In this document: positions 59,069 to 64,000 of the stretch, in pieces | Layout of the letters: each line of letters begins with the position of its first letter | How positions within the stretch are numbered: the first letter of the stretch is position 1 | Origin: Polyangia bacterium | Lineage (GTDB): Bacteria; Myxococcota_A; Polyangia; Nannocystales; Nannocystaceae | Reading direction: 5' to 3' | NCBI GenBank assembly: GCA_030424595.1 | Contig: JAUHWG010000038.1 | Coordinates: forward strand, 16,971-80,970 | Length of the DNA stretch: 64,000 nt | Notes under the pieces: model-generated | Databases searched by the model: none | What the model saw: the letters and a program-made list of their open reading frames with translations, nothing else | What the model was told of the DNA's origin: nothing | Translations under genes and position numbers: made by a program

Positions 59069-61360
59069 TTAGACGCCGAGCCGAGCTTTGCCCCGCTCTT
59101 GGGCCCGCTCTTGGGCCCGCTTTTGGGCCTCCTTCTGGGCTTTCTGTTGGGCCTTCTGTTGGGCCTTCTGTTGGGCCTTCTGTTGGGCCTTGCGCTGGGC
59201 CTTTTGGGCCTTGCGCTGGGCCTTTTGCGCCTTGCTCTGGTTCTTCGCCGCCTCCAGGAGGCGGGACTCGCGGAGCTCGCGGCTGAGCTCGCGCTCGACC
59301 TTCGCCATCTCGCGCTCGACCTTGGTCAGCTCGCGCTCGATCTGCTGACGCATCGGCTCGCTGAGACCCGCGAGCTCCTCCTCTAGGAGCTCGCGCTTGG
59401 CCTCGGCGATCTCGCGCTTGGCCCCCGCGAACTCGCGCTTGATCTCGTCGAGCTCGTCCTTGTCCAGGAGACCCGACCTCGCGATCTCTCCGAGCAGCTC
59501 ATCGCCGAGCATCATCTCGGCCTGGCTCTTCTTCTTCTTCTTCTTCGGCGGCGGTGAGGCCAGGAGGTCGCCGAGGTCGAGGTCGAGGTCGAAGTTGAGG
59601 TCGCCGAGGCCCTCGAGGCCGTCGACGTCGAACTCGACGACGACCGGAGCATCGCGGTGATTGTCGATCCGGAGGACTCGTCGGGGCGCGGGGGGTGCTC
59701 CGCGCTCGCTGCAGCCCTCCTCTGCGTTGGCGCGGGTGACCTCGAGGTGCAGGCGATCGCTGTGCGGCGCAGGCGGGCTCGGAGCGTCGAGGCGTCGGGC
59801 CCGAGCCTCGAGGCGACGGGCTCGCTCGGTCGCACGCCTGGCCTCGTCGTCCGCCTCGCGGATCTCGGCGGCGAGCTGTCGACGTTCACGGTCGAGCCGG
59901 GCCTGCTGGCGCTCGACCTGCCGCGCCTCTCGCACTGCCCGGCGACGCTCGCGGCGGAGGTCACGACGGCTCAGGTCGGAGCTCGCGGTGATCCCCGAGC
60001 TGGCGAAGGGCGTCATCCCGCTCGAGTAGGAGTTGAAGACCATCGAGCTCCAGCCGGCGTCGACCGAGTCGCCGATCAGGGTCCGATGCCAGGAGTCGCA
60101 GCTCTCTCCGGTCGAGCCGTAGGGGCACGGCTCGGCGCTCGCCTCGACGTTGTCGACGGGCGGGAGGGTGTTGTTCCTCGCGGCCGAGACCGAGGGCGCG
60201 AGCCAGGCGACCGCGCCGAGGATCGCGAGGCCGATGCCGACCCGCTGATGACCGCTCAGGCGTCGGCGGTCGGCGGGCATCACCAGGCGGCGGATCCGAT
60301 CGACCACCGGGGACTGGGGCCGCGCCATCGCGCTGGCGAGCGAGAGCTGGGGGCTGTTCATCCAGCCCGCGACCCGCTCGATGCACTTCGCGAGGGCGAG
60401 GCCGTCGCCGGTGCGCTCGCGGGCCCACGCGTCGCAGAGGAGCTCGGAGTTGTCGACCATCCGCCTGCGGACCATCCGCAGCAGCGGCTGGAAGAAGAAG
60501 ACCGACTCGAGCACAGCGCTCGCGGTCAGCCACTCCGGGTCGCGGCGGACCAGGTGGGCGACCTCGTGGGCGAGCATCGCCTGGAGCTCTGCGGGCGGGA
60601 GAGCGCCCTCGTCGAGCACCCGCGTCGGCACGCAGATCTCGCGGCCGACCAGCGCCACCGGCGAGGCGATCGCGTCGGTCGTCGACAGGCGCATCGCCTT
60701 GCCTCCGGGGGTGTCGGCGGTGAGCTCGAGGAAGAGCTCGAGGGCCGGGTCTTCGACGGTCGCTCGCCTGTCCTTGAGGTGGCGTCGGAGGTCCCGTACG
60801 CGCTTGCCGAAGAGGCCGAGCGAGAGGAGCGAGCCCGCGCCCAAGAGGCCCAGGAGCAGCGCTGCGAGGTCGGGCGAGAGGGCGCCGGCGAGCGGCGTCT
60901 TCGGGGTCGGTGCCTCGGCTGCGGTCGCCGCGGCTGCGGTCATCACCGCCGGCGCTGCGACCTCGGGGAAGCGCGGTTGGCTCGGCACCGAGAGGACGAC
61001 CACCGAGCCGGAGTCGGAGATGATCACCTGGTTCGCCGGCGGCGGAGCGGGCGGGGCCTCCGGCAGGAGAGAGACCGGCGGAGCTGCGGCCGCGGCCGCG
61101 GCGAGGGGCGCGGTCTCGGCTTGCACCTCGCTCAGGGCATAGTTTCCGCCGAGCCCGCCGACGCCGAGGCCGAAGTGGAGCGAGGCTGTCGCGAGCGGCC
61201 CGACGAGCGCGACCTTCCACAGGAGATCACGGGCCGTCGGGCTGATGTTCTCGCGGTAGCGGACGATCAGGGCGACCGCCGTGATCATCAGGGTGCTGTG
61301 GATCGTGTAGGTGGCGACCCACGCGAGGGCGTCCAGGGTCCAGGGGGCGAGCTCAATCAT
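59069..61360 (-). CDS. BlaR1/MecR1-like M56 metallopeptidase with extended C-terminus
   Basis: A 763-residue membrane protein. About four membrane helices in the N-terminal half, then the zinc peptidase motif HEVAH (H265, E266, H269) and SELLCDAWARE downstream, as in BlaR1/MecR1 receptors that cleave a BlaI-type repressor. The classical penicillin-binding sensor domain is absent; instead the C-terminal half (about 440-763) is a charged linker and long coiled coil (residues about 630-763) ending in Lys-Ala-Gln repeats. So the signal is probably not a beta-lactam. It follows the BlaI-like repressor gene, overlapping it by 8 bases. Confidence 0.9.
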   Translation of the reverse strand: MIELAPWTLDALAWVATYTIHSTLMITAVALIVRYRENISPTARDLLWKVALVGPLATASLHFGLGVGGLGGNYALSEVQAETAPLAAAAAAAPPVSLLPEAPPAPPPANQVIISDSGSVVVLSVPSQPRFPEVAAPAVMTAAAATAAEAPTPKTPLAGALSPDLAALLLGLLGAGSLLSLGLFGKRVRDLRRHLKDRRATVEDPALELFLELTADTPGGKAMRLSTTDAIASPVALVGREICVPTRVLDEGALPPAELQAMLAHEVAHLVRRDPEWLTASAVLESVFFFQPLLRMVRRRMVDNSELLCDAWARERTGDGLALAKCIERVAGWMNSPQLSLASAMARPQSPVVDRIRRLVMPADRRRLSGHQRVGIGLAILGAVAWLAPSVSAARNNTLPPVDNVEASAEPCPYGSTGESCDSWHRTLIGDSVDAGWSSMVFNSYSSGMTPFASSGITASSDLSRRDLRRERRRAVREARQVERQQARLDRERRQLAAEIREADDEARRATERARRLEARARRLDAPSPPAPHSDRLHLEVTRANAEEGCSERGAPPAPRRVLRIDNHRDAPVVVEFDVDGLEGLGDLNFDLDLDLGDLLASPPPKKKKKKSQAEMMLGDELLGEIARSGLLDKDELDEIKREFAGAKREIAEAKRELLEEELAGLSEPMRQQIERELTKVEREMAKVERELSRELRESRLLEAAKNQSKAQKAQRKAQKAQRKAQQKAQQKAQQKAQQKAQKEAQKRAQERAQERGKARLGV

Positions 61361-61751
61361 GGTCAGACTCCTTGGAGTGCTCGGCCTCGGCGATCAGACG
61401 CCGGACCTCGGCGAGATCATCGCGGGTGATGTCGCTGCTGCGCAGCAGGTGAGAGACGAGGGCGGTGACGTTGCCGTCGAAGAGGTTGTCGGTGACGCGA
61501 GAGACCATCGACTGGCGGATCTCGTGCTCGGCGATCGCCGGCCGGTAGACGAAGCCGCGGCCCTCTCGCCTCGTGAGGACAAGACCGCGCTTCGAGAGGC
61601 GACCGAGGAGGGTCGACACTGTGGTCTGCGCGAGGTCGCGTCCGGAGTCGGCGAGGATCCGCTGGATCTCGCTGGCTCCGGCCTCGCCCCGCTCCCAGAG
61701 CGTGCGCATCAGCGACAGTTGGAGGTCAGAGAGCTGGAAGTCGTCAGGCAT
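61353..61751 (-). CDS. BlaI/MecI-family transcriptional repressor
   Basis: A 132-residue winged-helix repressor with the BlaI family fold: LQLSLMRTLWERGEAGASEIQRIL, then AQTTVSTLLGRLSKRGLV. The C-terminal dimerisation part (about 85-132) includes LVSHLLRSSDITRDDLAEVRRL. It should bind an inverted-repeat operator and be destroyed by the M56 peptidase encoded just downstream. The ATG at 61751 is preferred over a start eight codons upstream. An excellent operator lies immediately upstream (61757-61787). Confidence 0.93.
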   Translation of the reverse strand: MPDDFQLSDLQLSLMRTLWERGEAGASEIQRILADSGRDLAQTTVSTLLGRLSKRGLVLTRREGRGFVYRPAIAEHEIRQSMVSRVTDNLFDGNVTALVSHLLRSSDITRDDLAEVRRLIAEAEHSKESDHD

Positions 61752-61756
61752 CGGCA

Positions 61757-61787
61757 AACTACAACTGTAGTTCAACTACACCTGTGG
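61757..61787. promoter_or_regulatory. BlaI-type operator
   Basis: AACTACA-AC-TGTAGTT is a perfect 7-bp inverted repeat with a 2-bp centre (61757-61772), matching the TACA/TGTA core of known BlaI/MecI operators. A second, weaker AACTACA-CC-TGTGG follows at 61774. They lie 5 to 36 bases upstream of the repressor start, so the BlaI-M56 operon is probably autoregulated. Confidence 0.85.
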
Positions 61788-61897
61788 CGAGAGTCCTGTC
61801 AAGGGGCAAATTCGAGGTCCTCGGGCAGATCTGCGGCGAAGCGCTGCTTTCGCCGGCCCGAAGATCGGGGCGATGATGTGTGCGTTGGAGACTCCCT

Positions 61898-62569
61898 ATG
61901 GACAGCCGCGACCTTGAGCTCTCTCGCCCCTGCCCGATCGATCTCGACAGCCTCGGGGTCGACCGCAGCCAGAAGCGGGTCTTCTGCTCCCACTGCAGCG
62001 CTCATGTCACGGATATCTCCAAGATGCGGGAGGACGAGGCCACCGCCTTCGTCGCGGCGAACCGCGGGTCGGGCGTGTGTATCTCCTATCTCCGCGACGG
62101 CGAGGGCAACGTCCGCTTCGCCGACAGCGAGCCCCGCGGAGAGCTCGGCGCAAAGGATGTTCTCGCGAGGTCGAGACCGGCCCCTCCGCTCGTCCCGCTC
62201 GTCCCGCTCGAGCGACTCCGCCACCCCGCCGTGCGCCGTGCGGCCGCGGTCGCGGCCCTCGCCCTCGCCGCCTGCACGCCGCACGCCGAGCACGACGAGC
62301 CCTATGTCGAGAGCATGGACGATGCCGTGATGGAGCGGAGTAGCCCTGAGATTCCCCTGGCGGAGGAGCCGAGCGAGCCGCCGCCTGCGGCCGAGGAGGT
62401 CGTCGAGGTCGTCGAGGCGCCGGAGCTGGCGGAGGAGCCCTGTGATCCTGCGGCGAAGGCGGAGCCGCAGACGACGCCGAAGCGGACGAAGCCGACTCGC
62501 GGTCGGCTCAAACGTCCGACACCGACAAAGAAGATGCTCGAGCTCGATCGGATCGACGGCGGCATCTAG
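61898..62569 (+). CDS. Small Cys-motif protein with Pro/Glu-rich tail
   Basis: A 223-residue protein. The N-terminal 70 residues contain CPIDLDSLG...FCSHCSAHVTDISKMREDEA..., then GVCISYLRDGEGNVRF; this Cys-rich block with VxDxSxM is shared with many small myxobacterial and Bacteroidetes proteins of unknown function. A hydrophobic stretch (about 110-127, ending AALALAAC) may be an internal membrane helix or a late lipoprotein-like site. The rest is Pro/Glu- then Lys/Arg/Thr-rich. ATG at 61898. It is divergent from the BlaI gene. Confidence 0.75.
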   Translation: MDSRDLELSRPCPIDLDSLGVDRSQKRVFCSHCSAHVTDISKMREDEATAFVAANRGSGVCISYLRDGEGNVRFADSEPRGELGAKDVLARSRPAPPLVPLVPLERLRHPAVRRAAAVAALALAACTPHAEHDEPYVESMDDAVMERSSPEIPLAEEPSEPPPAAEEVVEVVEAPELAEEPCDPAAKAEPQTTPKRTKPTRGRLKRPTPTKKMLELDRIDGGI

Positions 62570-63097
62570 CGGACCGCGGCGAGAGTCCCGCCCGCTCTCC
62601 AGCCTCGTCGCCCCTCTCGGCTCCGGCAAGAGGTGGAGTAGAGCTCGGCACCGCGGCGTTCTGCCGAGTCCAAGAGGAGCGACGAGCGCGGCGCGAGGGC
62701 ACGGGGGTGTTCGCCGCCGGCGTCGAGCAGCGGAGGACAAGGGTCCCGTCCGCGTCGGCTCGCGAGGCCGGGAGAGTCGCCCGGGACGGCGTCGAGGCCG
62801 AGCGTGTCAGGCGATGGCGGCGAGAGAGTCCGGCCTCTCGTCGCGGACAGCGATTGGTCGATCCGACGCTGCGTCGAGGGGGCGCTCACCGCCTCATCCG
62901 TACGAGGGGCCGAGCTCGGGTCCTCGCATGCATAGGTCTACCTGTGAATAGCCGGACCTTCGGCCGCGAGATATCTTTATATGGCTCTAGGGGAAGATCA
63001 CTGCAATGGGCGGAGGCTGGCGCCAGTCCGCGCATTGGCCGAAAAATGTCGTGCAGAATCCCGGGGGCCGACCTCTGCGCATCGATAGGCTTGGCCC
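62570..63097. other. Intergenic region before second fibrinogen-like lipoprotein
   Basis: A 528-base gap. It holds the best copy of the dispersed palindromic repeat (62606-62706). Further on, around 62970-62990, is an A+T-rich patch (GAGATATCTTTATATGGC) that could be part of the promoter for the lipoprotein at 63098. No gene is supported. Confidence 0.7.
62606..62706 (+). repeat. Dispersed palindromic intergenic repeat, copy A
   Basis: About 100 bases that align without gaps to copy B (27979-28076, minus) and more loosely to copy C (9907-10003). Terminal inverted arms CGTCGCCCCTCT (62606-62617) and AGAGGAGCGACG (62673-62684) are complementary with one mismatch, so the element can form a long hairpin. 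After the right arm comes a shared GCGCGGCGCGAGGGCACG tail. Confidence 0.85.
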
Positions 63098-64000
63098 ATG
63101 GTGTTAGTACAGAAGAACCTTGAATGGGTAATGTCTTTAGGCTTGGTATGTGCGGTCGGCGGCTGTAGCGGCGATGACACGGCGGTCGGTGAGAGCCAGA
63201 GCTCGACCGGCAGCGAGAGCGACTCGAGCTCGAGCTCGACGACCGGCACGAGCGACGCGACGGTCGGCGAGAGCGAGACGGAGAGCGGGAGCGGCGGCGC
63301 CTCTAGCGATACCGGGACGACGACGGACACGACGACGGACGCGACGACGGACGCGACGACGGACACGACGACCGACGCGACGACCGATACGACGACGGAC
63401 GCGACAGACTCGACGACGGACACGACAGGGGTGATGACCGGCGGTCCCACCTGCGGCGACGGCAACGTCGACGACGGCGAAGAGTGCGACGACGGCAACG
63501 ACGACGAGTCGGACGCCTGCCTCAGCAACTGCGTGGCGGCGGTCTGCGGCGATGGTCAGGTCCAGGCCGGCGTGGAGGAGTGTGACGACGGCAACGGGGA
63601 CGAGACCGACGACTGCACGAGCCTCTGCGCGGCGCCGGCCTGCGATGACGGGATCCTGAGCGGCGACGAGAGCGACGTCGACTGCGGCGGTAGCTGCGAC
63701 GCCTGCGATCTCGGGGCCGTCTGCGGGGACTCTGAGGATTGCGGTATGGGCATCTGCGACGAGGGCGTCTGTGCGATCCTCGCGAGCTGCAAGGCGATCC
63801 TCGCCGCGGATCCGGACGCCGGCAGCGGCGCCTACACGATCGACGTCGACGGCGAAGGGGAGATCGAGCCCTTCGAGGTCCAGTGCGACATGGAGACCGA
63901 CGGCGGAGGCTTCACCGAGCTGACGCTCAAGACCGCCTGCGACAACCTCCAGGCGGTGATGGGCTTCGATGTCCAGGCGCCGACCGAGGGGATCGACGAG
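63098..64000 (+). CDS. Surface lipoprotein paralogue: DUF4215 repeats and fibrinogen-like start (partial)
   Basis: The open reading frame runs from ATG 63098 to the window end, 301 codons so far. Lipobox VGGC, then a Thr/Asp/Ser-rich stalk (about 30-115), two CGDG...EECDDGN repeats, a CDDG-type variant and a CGGSCDAC region. It ends in CKAILAADPDAGSGAYTIDV...VQCDMETDGGGFTELTLK, the beginning of a fibrinogen-like domain as in the lipoprotein at 25539. The first 18 codons are A+T-rich, with two TTA codons, unlike the rest of the window. The true C-terminus lies outside the window. Confidence 0.85.
   Translation, partial: MVLVQKNLEWVMSLGLVCAVGGCSGDDTAVGESQSSTGSESDSSSSSTTGTSDATVGESETESGSGGASSDTGTTTDTTTDATTDATTDTTTDATTDTTTDATDSTTDTTGVMTGGPTCGDGNVDDGEECDDGNDDESDACLSNCVAAVCGDGQVQAGVEECDDGNGDETDDCTSLCAAPACDDGILSGDESDVDCGGSCDACDLGAVCGDSEDCGMGICDEGVCAILASCKAILAADPDAGSGAYTIDVDGEGEIEPFEVQCDMETDGGGFTELTLKTACDNLQAVMGFDVQAPTEGIDE

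Noticed and set aside
1..64000. tRNA and rRNA genes
   Set aside because: GTTCGAA-like strings near 7673 and 39976 fall inside protein-coding genes and lack acceptor and anticodon stems. No rRNA-like sequence was seen.

Overview
The window is about 70% G+C, densely packed and bacterial. Several features together point to a myxobacterium (Myxococcota), probably the Nannocystaceae/Plesiocystis-Enhygromyxa side of the group. These are Cys-rich CGDG...EECDDGN (DUF4215-type) repeat lipoproteins with fibrinogen-like C-termini, a Ser/Thr kinase with an extracytoplasmic PEGA-like tail, response regulators with a DUF4388-type output, an ECF sigma/FecR-TPR pair, many small lipoproteins, and abundant short GC-rich tandem repeats between genes. 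The genus cannot be fixed from the sequence. I saw no rRNA, tRNA, CRISPR array, transposase, phage gene or replication origin.

Layout. 0.5-8.7 kb, all on the minus strand: a siroheme nitrite/sulfite reductase, a NrdG-like radical SAM protein, a PlsC-type acyltransferase, then a tight cassette of sensor kinase, tryptophanase and receiver protein, then a possible roadblock-fold protein with a clear intrinsic terminator. 9-21 kb: a receiver-DUF4388 regulator, S41 protease lipoprotein, cyclic-nucleotide-binding protein, aldehyde dehydrogenase, DUF4920-like lipoprotein, alkaline-phosphatase-family lipoprotein, ABC1/UbiB kinase, DUF72 protein, oligoribonuclease (with a decayed duplicate of its own 3' end) and a GNAT acetyltransferase. 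21.6-28.4 kb: an Hsp70 with a roughly 430-residue acidic insertion, a fibrinogen-like lipoprotein, another lipoprotein and an EF-hand protein. 28.5-33.8 kb: both methylmalonyl-CoA mutase subunits, translationally coupled, then a PhyH-type dioxygenase. 34-40 kb: an orphan solute-binding lipoprotein, a Ser/Thr kinase, and a FecR-TPR/ECF sigma pair. 40-50 kb: a lipoprotein plus RlmN, a large unknown protein with a possible frameshift, a carotenoid-isomerase-like flavoprotein divergent from a 1206-residue unknown protein, and a glutathione-peroxidase lipoprotein. 51-64 kb: a kinase-like/P-loop fusion, a flavin amine oxidase, a conserved hypothetical, an alpha/beta hydrolase, SfsA, a sodium/solute symporter, a BlaI/BlaR1-type repressor-protease pair with its operator, a small zinc-motif protein, and the start of a second fibrinogen-like lipoprotein cut by the window edge.

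Most genes are housekeeping, signalling or envelope functions rather than one pathway. Real functional units are kinase-TnaA-receiver, MCM small-large subunits, ECF sigma-FecR, BlaI-BlaR1 and lipoprotein-RlmN. The least explained signals are the tryptophanase wired into a two-component operon, the split Hsp70, a dispersed palindromic intergenic repeat of about 100 bp (at least three copies), and the 709-residue orphan whose N-terminus may be frameshifted.
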